Source: Gentiana macrophylla
Lineage: Eukaryota > Streptophyta > Magnoliopsida > Gentianales > Gentianaceae
Assembly: GCA_026214975.1 (NCBI GenBank)
Contig: CM047806.1
Coordinates: 101,971,897-102,035,896, forward strand
DNA: 64,000 nucleotides
Reading direction: 5' to 3'
Shown here: positions 33,955 through 45,546 of the stretch, in pieces
How positions within the stretch are numbered: the first letter of the stretch is position 1
How the letters are laid out: each line of letters begins with the position of its first letter
The notes under the pieces: model-generated
Told to the model about the DNA's origin: nothing
What the model saw: only the letters and a program-made list of their open reading frames with translations
The model's database searches: none
Made by a program: the position numbers and the translations under genes

Positions 33955-34638
33955 CATTTAAAATGAAGAAAAGATACCACCGTAATTATTTTTATTTTTA
34001 TTTTTATTTTTGTTGCAAGCGAAAACAACGTCGTTTTGGTGTTTTGATGATTAAGTGTATCGAACCACTTGTCATTCTACCCTCCACTCGAGGAAGCCAT
34101 TTGAGAGGATCCTGGTTCCGAGGGAGGGTTCGGGTTCGGGTTCTCTCTCATCCACTCTCACAAACCCATCTCTTACTGCACGTAAGAGCATCAATGCATC
34201 TTTTATTTGCATTCTTTCTCTTGCAAATTGAGCTGAACACGAAACCCCGATTCGGAAAACCGAGGTCAAGCAATTCACAAGTCTATGACTGTTATGCTGT
34301 CTTCCATTTTCCTCTGATGTGCTATATGCTGTATTTTCCGGGTCGGCTAAGAGCTGAGGATCAACTATCTTCATCACATGATCAGGAACAGCCATCTTCA
34401 TGTAATTACGAAGAGAAAAGTTATGTTTAAACATGCTATATGTCGGTCTTTTCCCTGTAAACATCTCGAGCAACAGTATGCCAAAACTGTATACATCACC
34501 TAGTGTTGACACTCTTCCCCCCGTCCCGTATTCTGTAAATTTAAGAACATACAGGTTGTTAGTTTATCAAAGCATATTCTAGCACTAGCACTAAGATGAG
34601 GTGATTATCCACTTAAATAAAAGCCAACAATGTAGCAC
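33955..34638 (-). repeat. Segmental duplicate of the LRR-RLK 3' end
   Basis: Colinear and highly similar to 52,585-53,225, including 3' flank, last exon and most of the intron. The similarity stops in the intron: AAGCCAACAATGTAGCAC is shared, then the sequences part. The part of the kinase gene upstream of that point is absent here, replaced by the truncated ureide permease. Confidence 0.9.
34072..34532 (-). pseudogene. LRR-RLK last exon, orphan copy
   Basis: Encodes the C-terminal lobe of a receptor kinase: STLGDVYSFGILLLEMFTGK, NFSLRNYMKMAVPDHVMKIV, and RIGVSCSAQFARERMQIKDA. The splice acceptor at the exon start (CTGTAAATTT on the plus strand) is preserved as in the intact gene. It differs from the gene at 52,698-53,119 by substitutions and an insertion (TAYSTSEE) before ENGRQ, and its C-terminus is altered by a frameshift (GTRILSNGFLEWRVE). 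With no first exon it cannot encode a receptor. Confidence 0.92.
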
Positions 34639-35150
34639 CAAGTTTCTGTTTTCTTGTACAATTTTCATGACAAAGTGACTATATTTTTCGAGACCAGGCA
34701 CAACCTTGAATTACTTCTTGGACGAACAGAATCAATAAAGCGGAAATCCTTTTCCCAGGCGTTGGATGTTTCCTGATTGCTGTTTGTTTCGGTTCTGCTG
34801 TCCATGCATCTAATGCATCTGATAATACATCAAAACTCAGTGACTATTCCGATTCAATACGTGAGTATCAGTGTCTTTTCTCTTTTAATTACTTTTCCAG
34901 TACCGGTTTTTATCTTGCCATGTTCAAACTTAACAATGATAATAATAATAATACCCTTTTGGCCCTGAGATACATAGGTGGGCAAAGCAGTTTGGAGAAT
35001 GGAACAAAAGACATAGAAAAGGCGAAATTCGGTACTGAACATTTTCTTCTAGAGCTTGAAAACAAAAGGTCAATTAAGGTTTGTAATTCTGAGCATATTT
35101 TTCGGATCCTTTCCACACGATGCAAACTTTTCAGTTTGGGAACATGTTTT

Positions 35151-35530
35151 TGTTGAAATGTAAACTTGATTTTGAGCCTTAATTTCTCAAAGAGTCCAAC
35201 ATTAAATAGGCCTTAAGGTCCAAGTTCTAGAAACTTGTATGAGTCAATCTAGAATTATGTTGTAGGATGTACTTGTGTGGAGAATTCTAGAGAGTTAATA
35301 AATTATCTTGTATGGAAGACACTAGAATAAGGTAGTAAAGGAATAAGGTGGAAGACTCTAGAAATAATCCTAGTTGAAGACTAGTACTATAAATAAGACC
35401 CAAGCCATAGTGTTTGTATCAAGCAAAAAATCAAGAAGTTTTGAAGTAATAAAAGAAGTCTCTTCCATCAAATCTTCCTACCGTCTTCCACTCTCAAATA
35501 CTTCTCCATTAATAATATCTCATTCCAACA
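35151..35530 (+). repeat. 5' LTR of the nested-host Copia (380 bp)
   Basis: Starts TGTTGAAATGTAAACTTG and ends CTCATTCCAACA. It holds ACTATAAATAAGACCC (about 35,390), a TATA-box candidate present as ACTATAAATAGGACCC in the 3' copy. Confidence 0.95.
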
Positions 35531-35570
35531 AAGTGGTATCGGAGCGCAAGGTTCGTGATCATATCAAGAA

Positions 35571-35840
35571 ATGGCTAGCAGCGGCATGGTTCCCTTTCAA
35601 GTCCCGATGCTCAACAAAAGCAATTATGATAATTGGAGCATCAAGATGAAGGCCCTCCTTGGATCACACGATGTATGGGAGATAGTAGAGAAAGGCTACG
35701 ATGAGCCGAATAATGAAAGTGGTTTATCTCAAACTCAGAAGGATAGTTTGAGAGACTCAAGAAAGAGAGACAAGAAAGCTCTCTACCTCATTTATCAAGG
35801 GTTGGATGAGGATGCTTTTGAAAAGATATCGGAAGCAAAA
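35571..35840 (+). pseudogene. Copia gag, part 1 (cut by the gypsy insertion)
   Basis: Gag N-terminus: MASSGMVPFQVPMLNKSNYD, NWSIKMKALLGSHDVWEIVE and KRDKKALYLIYQGLDEDAFE. The frame stops making sense after ISEAK at 35,835, where the gypsy LTR begins, and resumes with KEAWEKLQTSYKG at 47,180. The codons on the two sides match a continuous gag sequence once the gypsy and one target copy are removed. Confidence 0.95.
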
Positions 35841-37469
35841 ACTTGTTCGGTAAAAACACGTTTTAATATTTATAATACCGACACACCCCAAGTATAAGGA
35901 TCTGTAGTAAAGGATGTTATCGGGTCGTCCTAAGGGAATGGAATGTTTATCGAACTCTAGTATAAATCTATATCGATTATGTCACAATTTTCTACCTAAA
36001 CTAAGGTTGAAACTAACTAAAAGATAAAACTATTAACTAACCTAAAACTGAAAACAAAAACGAACAGAAAACAGACAAATTGGACGAGCGTTCGATTTAA
36101 TGAACGAACGTCTGGAAACGAAATCTTTGGGCGGCGTGCGCTATTGCGGACGAGCGTTCAACTTCTGAAACGAAAAAGGAAAAGTGCAGGAAAACAGCAA
36201 GAAATTAGGGTTTATAAAACTAGAACTTAAACTAAACTTAATCTAAACGATTTGATTAAAACAATTAAAGGAAAACACAACGAGGCAACGAATCCACCCG
36301 TCAACAAACAACCCCCAACTAGATGGTGATTAAAAAGACATAGTTTTTAGTAGTGATTTTTCACAAACTCGATCAAATATCTTCAATCAAATTTCTAAGG
36401 TTTCGTTTATCTTTTCAAACAAACTAAACATGCAATCAAAACGAAATCACGAGATTGTTTCCAAACTCTTACTCAACTAATCATGCATAATCTCTTAAAA
36501 CACAATTAATTGCATTACTTTGAACAAAATAGAACTTCAAATAATATACTTTCATATAATCATTCAAGCATAAAATAAACCTAGATCGTTTCATCAAATC
36601 TTAATTCAACAAAACTTAAACAATACAAAACATATCCAAAGTAATGAAAAACTATGAATTACTCACTACTCATCTAGTATCGAACTCCTCTAGTTGGTTG
36701 TGTTGTTGATGAGGTTCCTCCGTCGACTCACTGCAAGGCTTTTAGCCAACAATCATGTTGGACAAGATTGTTGGATAGGAGAAATTCATCTCTATGGAAT
36801 TAGGGTTCTCTGGCCGTAGCTTTTTGGTGTGAAAGTGCGATCTCAATGATGTGGTAGTCGTGTATGTAATTAGGGTTGGGGCTGCTGCAGTATTTATAGG
36901 AATTTGATGTCGGCCGCTTAAGATGGCGGGTTGGGCGCCCGTTTGAATATCCGGACGCTTTCGTCTAGAAAACTTCGGGCGGAGCCGGGCGCTAGTTTAG
37001 CCAACGTCTCAAGACTCATGACGTAAAATACGATTACGGAAGCTACATGGGCGCTTGATTCATTACGGGCCTTCGTTCAAGATCGGTGGGCGCCCGTCTG
37101 GAATGGACGGGATGCGAGGCCTTTCAATTGGGACTGCTTTTGGTCGGATTTCTTCATCTTTATCCAATTTCTTTGAGCCAATTCCAACTCTATCTTGAAT
37201 AATTCGACTTGAGCTTCATTAATCCACTTATAGCACTCGAAATTAAGCCTCCTAAAGGATAAATAAACATTGCAAAATGTAATAAAACTCAAATAATAAT
37301 AATTCCATTAATTTAACACATAAAATAGTCAATTTTACAAATAACCATATTAAAATCATCCTTACTAAATAATTACACTTAAACCCTTAATTCTCATGTA
37401 AATTATGCAAATGCGGGGAAATAATAATGAAATATAACCCTTAATAATCATATAAATATGGCCTTAACA
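35841..37469 (-). repeat. 3' LTR of the nested gypsy (1,629 bp)
   Basis: In plus coordinates it begins ACTTGTTCGGTAAAAACACG and ends ATATGGCCTTAACA. Most of the AT-rich body is nearly identical to 45,547-47,166, while GC-rich blocks near 36,080-36,180, 36,720-36,890 and 36,940-37,140 differ by many small indels. Confidence 0.93.
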
Positions 37470-38840
37470 ACACCCCCACACTTAGCTTTTTGTACGTCCT
37501 CGGACAAAACAATCAAAACTATAGCTCAACTTTCATGCAATCCACATAGATCTACAACTCATGTAACAAAAGATACAACAACTATAGCAAACAATACCAT
37601 CACGAGATAGATTCGATGTATGTGTGACAAGCCCTTTTCAAATTTAACAAGCCTTTCAAAGAAATATCCTCTCAAAAATCAAATGACTATCCTAGATATG
37701 GCGTAATAATAGCTCCACTCAAAGCCTTCCCACGCACTCAGGTAGGATAATCCCTACAAACATATCATGTGGTTCTCACTGGGTATAAGATCCATGATAA
37801 CAAAGACTTCACTTTATTTTTACTCATCATTTCCAAAATTTTCAAATTTGACGCATATCAGAATGAGCTTTTACCCATCATAGTAGAATAGGATGTTTCG
37901 TGATAACACCCTACCTTACTCCAATCATAAGGTAGCTTCTCGATCATTGAGCTTTTGGTCATCATAGTGGTATAGGACATTTCGAGATAGTGCCCTACCG
38001 CACTCCAATCATAAACCAGCTTCCGACAAACATATTTATTATGATTGCTTATTCATTCCTTTTTTCAAGACATAAGTTACATCTCACTTATCACATTCAA
38101 ACTTTATGATATTCACAAAGACACGGTCTAACTAAGGTGTTACTATCTTGACCTTCCTAAGATAAATCACTAAAACAATGAAAGGATATAGTTCAAAAAA
38201 TCTTGCTTCAATATCAAAGGCTCTCGTGAACGTGAAGAATGAATACTAGCTCCATGAAAGTAAAGACATGCTATAATTATCTCACAAAGTCACATACTAT
38301 CATCGTTAGAAAACTACAACTAGCAAGCATTTAGTTTCAACCATATGCTCGAGACTAACAAAATTTAAATTTAGTGGGAAATTTAACATTCACTCATATT
38401 TCAAAGGATATAGCATAAAAACATACCCAATTTCCCCACACTTAAATCACATGATGTCCTCAGAATGTGCAGAATAAAAGAAAAAGAAAACTTAGCTGGT
38501 TTCAACAGTGGTTGTCGGATGAAAGTTGGCGGAGGTCAGCCGGAGCATGAATGTACGCGACAACTCGAATAGACAACACTGGACATAAAAGCTTGCGAAC
38601 TCACTCAAAAGTATCGCCACACTCGACATACCATATAATCTCGGGTACACGGGTATATGAGCAACACATAACACAAAACACTTACAATGAATGTAGGAGG
38701 AATAACCATCAACACATAATCAACTAAAGTACTACTAACAATAAAACAACCTAAGAGAAAAAAAAACAAATAACTAGGTTGCCTCCTAGGAGCGCTCTTT
38801 TAATGTCAATAGCTTGACACAGATTCCAAAAGATCAACCC
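37470..38840 (-). other. 3' untranslated region with a conserved dimer module
   Basis: Non-coding. Two direct repeats of about 74 bases (37,865-37,938 and 37,950-38,024) contain, on the minus strand, AAGCT...TTATGATTGGAGT and TCCTATTCTACTATGATG. The same pair occurs near 63,761-63,925 in a different element. Blocks of GAGGAC plus AAGTGTGGGG flank the region at both ends (about 38,465-38,425 and 37,505-37,471). Confidence 0.8.
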
Positions 38841-40300
38841 GGATCGGGCCACTTTGGTTTGACTACCGCCACCTCGATGTCGAATCGAGAGCCTTTGGGG
38901 CGGAAATGATTTTCACCACAACAACAAGTCAAGTGTGCTATAAGATCATTAAATTTTTCTCTCCAAACTACACTGACTCTCTTCTTCGTGTTCTTGCGGA
39001 TGATAGGCGTAGGTGTGCTAGCATGCTCGTGGAGTCTCAGGAGAAGGTTCCTCACGAGTAGAGGTAGGAATGTCATCATGTGTCTCAAAGAAATAAGATG
39101 GAATCTCTTCACAAATCAGGACATCTGTACTCTCATCTCTTCTTTGGAAATAAAGAGTCTCAGGCTTTTCCTTTGGTTGCCCAAAATATTTCTTAAGTCG
39201 ATGACCATTCACTTTAAAAGCTTGATTACCATACCCGTTCAAAGTAATTACTCCACTTGGATTAACCTCGAGAATCTCAAAGGGACCGGACCATCTAGAC
39301 TTGAGTTTACCGGAAGCAGGTGAAGTCTAGTATTATAGAGTAAAGCCATTTCACCAACTTTGAATTCTCGGTCCTTGATCTTAGCGTCATGGAGTATCTT
39401 CGTTCTTTCCTTACTAAACTTAGCATTCTCGTGCGCTCTGAGTCAATTAAATCGAGCTCGTTCAATTGTAACAACCGTTTCTCCCCACGAGTTGGCTATC
39501 GAAATTTAAGAATTTAATTGCCCGAAAAGCTCCGTGTTCAAGTTCGACAGGCAAATGACAAGCTTTGCCATAGACCATTTGGAAGGGTGACGTGCCCATC
39601 GGGTTTTAAATGCGATGCGATAAGCCCACAACGCGTCATCCAACTTAAGACTCAGTTAGATCGATTATTGTTCACGGTCTTCTCTAAAATTCTTTTCAAG
39701 CTCACGGTTGCTTACCTCGACTTGGCCACTTGGTTTGGGGATGATATGGTGTACCAACTTTGTGTTTGACACCATATTTTTCAAGGATTTTATCAAGCGG
39801 CGCATTGCAAAAGTGGGTACCCTCATCACTAATGAGTGCTCTCGGACGACCGAATCGGTAAAGATATTCTTTTGCAAGAATTTCTTCACGACTTTATGAT
39901 CATTAGTTTGGGTAGCTATGGCTTCAACCCACTTGGAAACATAGTCGACACAGACGAGGATATATTTATTACCGCACGAAGATGGAAAGGGTCCCATAAA
40001 ATCTATGCCCCAAACGTCGAAAACTTCACATTCAAGAATGGGCTTAAGTGGCATTTCCATCCTACTACTCTGCCGTCCAGTTCTCTGGCACCTATCACAA
40101 CCTTTACAAAAGGCTTCTGCATCTTTAAACAGAGTCGGCCAGTAGAATCCAGCTTGAAGGATCTTTGCAACCGTCTTCGGTGTTCCATAATGACCTCCGG
40201 TAGGACCGCTATGGCATTGTTCTAGGATATCCCACTGATCATGCTCCGGAACACACCTTCGAAGCAATCCGTCTTTCTGGACTCACGAACAAATAAGGAT
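38840..40300 (-). pseudogene. Integrase of the nested gypsy
   Basis: Frame 40,267-39,665 contains GHYGTPKTVAKILQAGFYWP, the zinc-binding CKGCDRCQRTGR, the first catalytic Asp in WGIDFMGPFPSSCGNKYI and VDYVSKWVEAIATQT. The second Asp region is frameshifted (near VREHSLVMRVPTF), and the Glu is in [13 protein letters not shown]. The C-terminal continuation (NQAFKVNGHRLKKYFG, 39,242-39,018) lies in another frame. No chromodomain is visible. Confidence 0.9.
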
Positions 40301-42100
40301 CTTCCCATACGAGATATTTAAGATCGAAAGAACTTTTTCTTCTCCCGATACGTCATGTCCTCTAAATGACCACTCGCTAAATAGTTGGCGTAGTCGACAT
40401 ACCACGGCCTAACCGTTTCAAGCTTCATCAATTGCTCGATCGGAAAATCAATGCCTATATCATTGTGACTCTCGCACCCTCATTTACTAAGCGAGATAAA
40501 TGATCACCACAATATTCTCACTACCTTTCTTATCTTTAATCACAAGGTCAAACTCTTGTAAAATCGAATCCATCAAGTAACCTTGGTTTTGCATCCGCTT
40601 TGTCCATAAGGTAGCGTAGAAATTTGCATGATCGGTCCATACAACAACTTGAGACCCTGAAGATAACTTCTAAACTTGTCAATGGCAAAAACAACGGCTA
40701 AGAATTCCTTCTCTCGGTGTGGTATAATTGCATTGAGTCGGGTTCAAAGTGCGGCTCGCATAATAAATGGGCTGAACCTTTATCAACTCTTTGACCTAAA
40801 AAGCTGCGCTTCACGGCGTAATTAGAGGCATCGCACATCAACTCGAAAGGCTTGGTCGGTCGGGTGCAACTAAAATAGGGCATCGATAAGCTTGTCTTTC
40901 GGACAATTGAAAGCTTCTTTGCACTTCGCATCGAACAAGAAATCTACATCATCTTTCAAAAGATTTGATAAAGGCTTGGCGATGGTAGAAAAATCTTTAA
41001 TGAAACGCCTGTAGAAGCCAACGTGTCCTAGAAAACCTCGTACCTCCTTCACTGTCTTAGGGTACGTCATCCTTTCGATGGCTTCAACCTTAGCCTTATC
41101 AACTTGAATACCGGCATTGGACACCTTATGTCCCAAAACGATTCCTTCGTCTACTAGAAAATGGCATTTCTCCCAGTTAAGCACCAGATTTTTCTCAACA
41201 CACCGTTGGAGTACCATATCTAGATTCTTTAAGATTTCATCAAAGCTATCGCCATAGACTGAGAAGTCATCCATGAAGACCTCCATGCATTGCTCCACAA
41301 GCCCATCAAAAATGGCTAACATGCACCGTTGAAAAGTCGTGGGTGCATTGCATAGGCCGAATGGCATTCTGCGTAAAGCAAAAGTACCAGATGGACACGT
41401 AAAGTTGTCTTCTCTTGGTCATTAGGATCAATGGCTATCTGGAAGTAGCGAATAGCCATCAAGGAAACAATAATACTTATGACCACTCGATCGTTCAATA
41501 AGTTTGGTCAATGAAGGGTAGGGAAAGTGGTCCTTGGCAAGTAACCTCATTAAGTCTACGATAGTCAATCTGAGACTCAGAGCTTTGTCACGAGTCGTAA
41601 GGCAACTTCCTCCCTTTTTTCATTCTTTTATTTGTGATTCCGCCTTCTTTGGCACAACTTGAGTAGGGTGACCCACTCGCTATCGGCGATTGCATAGATG
41701 ATGCCCATGTCAAGCCACTTTATCACTTCTTTCTTGACAACCTCCTGCGTATGCGGATTCACCCTTCTCTACGAGGTTGTCTAACCTTTTTAGCTCCTCC
41801 TCCGTTCGGATTTTATGCATGCATACATCAAGGTGATTCCTCGGATATCACCCACTTGCCATCGAGCGAGATATTCTTTAAGCACTTCTATCACCGTGCT
41901 TCTTGCTCAGGGTCGAGTTTGAAGAAATGATCAAAGGCAATTTATCTCCATCCTTAAGAAAGATATACTTAAGGTGTTTTGGAAGCGGTTTGAGCTCTAA
42001 ATCGGTGAGTGGTTGCTCAATACTAGACTTTAACGGGCCACCTTTCTCTTTATGAGCTTGGAGTGGTTGACTAAAGAATAGCTCATCTTCCCGAGGCTCA
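40301..42100 (-). pseudogene. Reverse transcriptase and RNase H of the nested gypsy
   Basis: The intact frame 41,367-40,870 reads MPFGLCNAPTTFQRCMLAIF, the catalytic FMDDFSVYGDSFDEIL, NWEKCHFLVDEGIVLGHKVS and GFLGHVGFYRRFIKDFS. RNase H begins FELMCDASNYAVKRSFLGQR in a second frame. The RT start is visible in pieces near 41,990-41,880 (LKPLPKHLKYIFLKDGDKLP). Many one- and two-base indels break the rest. Confidence 0.9.
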
Positions 42101-43580
42101 ACCCCGAGCGGTGCGGCTCAACTCATCCATAGAAATCCTCCGGTCAACACTCGCTTCCTTTTTCTTGTGATCGATCATTTTTCTTAACTCTTCATCTTTA
42201 AGCTCTTACGCGACTCTTCCCAATCATCTATTTCCCAATGAGTAGCTTCTCTCCAAAAGTCTACCTCGTCCCAACTACCCATCGAGCTTCTTCTTCACCA
42301 GGGATGAAGTCTTTCGACTCAGTTCTTTGAAATTATCGTTTGTTCTTTGGGCATCTCCATGCTTCTAACTCAATAACGAGCTCGGTGTGGCGAGTGAAGA
42401 TGACTTCGTCAATGCCTACGGCTTGAAATGAATTAGAAGATGGTCCGCGATCAGTTGATCTTCAATGTCCATGACTTCAAAAACACATATCTCTGTCAAC
42501 TCCTCTGCTTCTTCAGAGTAGGTATCTTTTTCATCCTCGTAAATTGCTTCAACAAACGATATTTCATCGCTTATGGTTCTTTAAGGACTTGTCCTCGTGT
42601 GAAGGTGACGGATGTGTCATCGACTCTAAGAGTAATCTGTCCTTGCGTGAAGTCGATGAGGCGTTAGAAGTGTCTAAAAGGTTCGGCCTAGAATTAGAGG
42701 CATCTCCTTATCGTGGATAGTCTAGAATAACCCGGTCGGTAGGGAAGACTAAATGTTCAACTTGAAGGAGAACATTAGCCACACAACCGCCGCAGACCGC
42801 TAGATCTGTCTACCATCTCAAGAGAAATCGGGCGTTCCAGCATCCTTTTATCTAACCCGAGCTTTTGCATCGTTTAATGGCATCACATTAATAGAGGCCC
42901 CTGAGTCGCATAAGACATTTTCGAATAAATGGCCTTCGATCTCACAGGAGATTGAAGGTCTGCCAGGGTCACCTCGCTTAACAGCGACTTTCTGTGAAAC
43001 CATCGCGCAATCTTCACGTAGCACTTCTTCAGCCATCCCCTGAAGCTTTCTCTTACTCACACGGAATTCTTTAAGATACTTAGAGCATTTAGGCATTTCA
43101 GTTAATACCTCGGCTAAGGGCATACTAACTTGAGTGTCTCTAAGCATCCTCCTCACTCCAGAATACTGCTTGTCATTAATGAGGGCTTTCTCTTTCCTTT
43201 TTGGTGGATAAGGAAGGGCTTTAGCATTCCCTGTAGCTTGATTCTTTATCGCCTCATCCTCCTTATCCTTCCATCTTACGAACTTTTCTTCCCTTTTCTT
43301 AGTCAGGGATACAGCTTTCTGACTTTCCTTCCTTACCTCATCATCAGAATTATTTTCGTCCTCTGAAGAATTGTCACTAAGCTCCTCATCGTTGCTTTCT
43401 TCGGTATGTGGTTTCTGATTTCCCCCTCCTGAACTCATGGCGTCAGGAGGGGCTACTCGCTTCCGACATCTTGCCGGATTCACCTTCTTACCACTTCTCA
43501 ACGTTACTTCATTCAACTCCTCTTCTTGTCCATACTCCCACCGAGGTGTAATGGCGGTGCAAACATTCACATCGACTTTC
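42101..43580 (-). pseudogene. Gag C-terminus and protease of the nested gypsy
   Basis: Frame 43,570-42,848 carries LNEVTLRSGKKVNPAR, an acidic, lysine-rich linker (DELSDNSSEDENNSDDE-like), PYPPKRKEKALIND and the aspartic protease start LFENVLCDSGASINVMPL. The protease is cut by a frameshift directly after the active site (NDAKARVR). From about 42,840 to 42,100 only broken pieces of linker are readable. Confidence 0.85.
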
Positions 43581-44873
43581 GGTTTCTCTCGGTATAACTT
43601 GGAAGTTTACCGTGAGGTCTGCTGCTTGCTTTGTGCGCCATCGACCAACTTGTCTCTCAATAGCTTTAACGCTAGTAGACAAGGTCTTCACCATGTCTAC
43701 CACTCATCGAATTTGTGTTGAGGACACGTGAGGTGGTATGATTTTGAGTTTGGTTCCATCCACCTGCGGCCTTTGGGAGTTAGGGGTCGTCCTTTGATAG
43801 TTTGAGTTGAAAGAATTCGAATTTGAAGGGCCAGGTGGTAACTTGGCTTGATTGAAGTTTTGTCGTGGAAATCCCGAGTAGTTCGATTACAGTTAAAGTT
43901 TCGGAAGGGTTGGTTTTGATTATCCATTAGATTTACTTCTTCCATCATCTCCGTTCCTACCGCATTCCCGGATCGGAAAATTGCGTCGAAGATTGGCCAC
44001 CGCTTGCTTATCAATTCCATCCCGAGCAACCAACGACTTTGTATCGGGGTGCTTGCGTGCCTTCTTTCTTAACAACATTGGTCTTCTTGGGAGTCGACCA
44101 CATATTGTTCTTGGCGATGGTCTCGACCACTCAGTGGCGATCTCATCACCTCCCCAAGAAGGATCCATGAGTGTGGAGTCAAGATAGTCTCTATTAGGTT
44201 GAGAGACACCTCATAGAAACGAGTTCCGACAACTCATGTACATCATATCCGTGATTGGGGCACTTCCTCATCAATGATTTAATCTCTCCCAAGCTTTGCC
44301 AACAGGTCTCATCCTCTGGTTGCTCGAAAGTAGCTATTTCCCGTTTCATCTCCATAATCTTGCACGGTGAAACCCACTTGAGAGCGAAGGCTCTTTTGAC
44401 ATCATTCCATGTATGGAGGAATGATGTGCTAACGACAAACCATCGACTTGCTTCGCCTTCAAAGCAAAAAGGAAATAGCTTCAACTTTACGATCTCGAAT
44501 CAACACCAGGATAATGGCACCTTCACAGATTTGTACGAATGTGGATAAGAAGTCATGTGGATCTTCCTGAGCATTACCATGGAAAGAGCTATTCTGAACT
44601 AGAGCAACTACTCCGTTCTTTAGATCGAAATTCACTCCTCCCATGTCAGGAGGACGAATATGTCTATGCCCCTCGAGAAAATCTTGATTTAGATATGGGG
44701 TGTAGGGGTCTGGTTCAATTGATTAAAATTGGTTTTGTCTAAATTGTTGAAGTTGTTGATTTATGCCCGCTTGTTGATTCTGCATTGTTCTTGCGAGCTT
44801 GCATTTGTTGCGAAATTAGATTTAAGCGAGCTTGGGGATCGGGATTTGGAATTGGTGGATCTTGATGCGCCAT
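43581..44873 (-). pseudogene. Gag of the nested gypsy
   Basis: The likely start is the ATG at 44,873 (MAHQDPPIPNPDPQARLNLI). The core is in two frames: LKNGVVALVQNSSFHGNAQE (44,644-44,459) and KLFPFCFEGEASRWFVVSTS with RKCPNHGYDVHELSELV (44,484-44,194). Downstream pieces extend to the protease frame. The order matches a plant Athila/Tat gag with indels. Confidence 0.85.
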
Positions 44874-45526
44874 TATGTCCAAATCGGGGAAAAGCCTCCT
44901 TCTAAAAATAGATCGTTCGGGCTCGGGATCGAAGATTAGAAGTCCTTCTTACTTCGTTTGCATAAACCGGAAGAAAGGAAAAGGAAAGAAATCAACCTTA
45001 GGGTTGATTAGAACAGGTTTAGAAAAGGTTTGATGGTTTAGAAGGAGAAAAGAAAAGAGAGGAGAAGAGAAGATAGAAAAGAAGTGATGATTGAGCAGAT
45101 GAGCTCAAGCGTCGGTGTTAGTGGGCGTTCGTTCGAAGATGAACGCTTCGTTCAAATAAATGAGCGGTCGTTCGGGGAACATGTTTGAAGTGGACGGGCG
45201 TTCAAGTTATTAAACGCTCGTCCAGACTTCGAAAATCTAAAACTAAGGCTTAAAACTTAAAAACGAAATATAAATAATTAAGGAAACTAAAAAGAACGTA
45301 CGGAAATAAATAAAGGCTAATCTAAAGTTACGAAAAACAAATCGAAAATTATAGAAACTGATATAACTCTCAAAAATTAAAGAAAATAATTGAAGGAAAC
45401 TAAAACTAAATAAACAAGGTAAAACGAAAACAGAAATAAACGTAATTCTAAAATTAGACCTACGAGTTAAAATTAGAATCGATATAAAATTTTATACCTA
45501 AAAGAATCCGACAACCGTTACCGACT
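44874..45526 (-). other. Leader between primer site and gag, with palindrome array
   Basis: Non-coding. A GC-rich block at about 45,105-45,235 has GTGGGCGTTCGTTCG, GATGAACGCTTCGTTCAA, GAGCGGTCGTTCGG, and the pair GGACGGGCGTTCAAG...AAACGCTCGTCC. It lies where retroviruses have their packaging and dimerisation signals. The remainder is A-rich. Confidence 0.8.
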
Positions 45527-45543
45527 CCCCGGCAACGGCGCCA
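45527..45543 (-). promoter_or_regulatory. Primer-binding site, tRNA-Asp (minus strand)
   Basis: CCCCGGCAACGGCGCCA on the plus strand, the complement of the plant tRNA-Asp primer site, three bases from the LTR limit used here. Confidence 0.95.
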
Positions 45544-45546
45544 AAA

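Noticed and set aside
33837..34430. A 197-aa plus-strand frame (and the similar one at 52,544-53,017)
   Set aside because: Both are antisense to the kinase C-terminal exon, which has clear family motifs and a conserved splice acceptor.
35839..35850. LTR start at TGTTCGG with target duplication AAACT
   Set aside because: AAACT does not match the right flank. Starting the LTR at ACTTGTTCGG gives CAAAA/CAAAG and restores the Copia gag codons.
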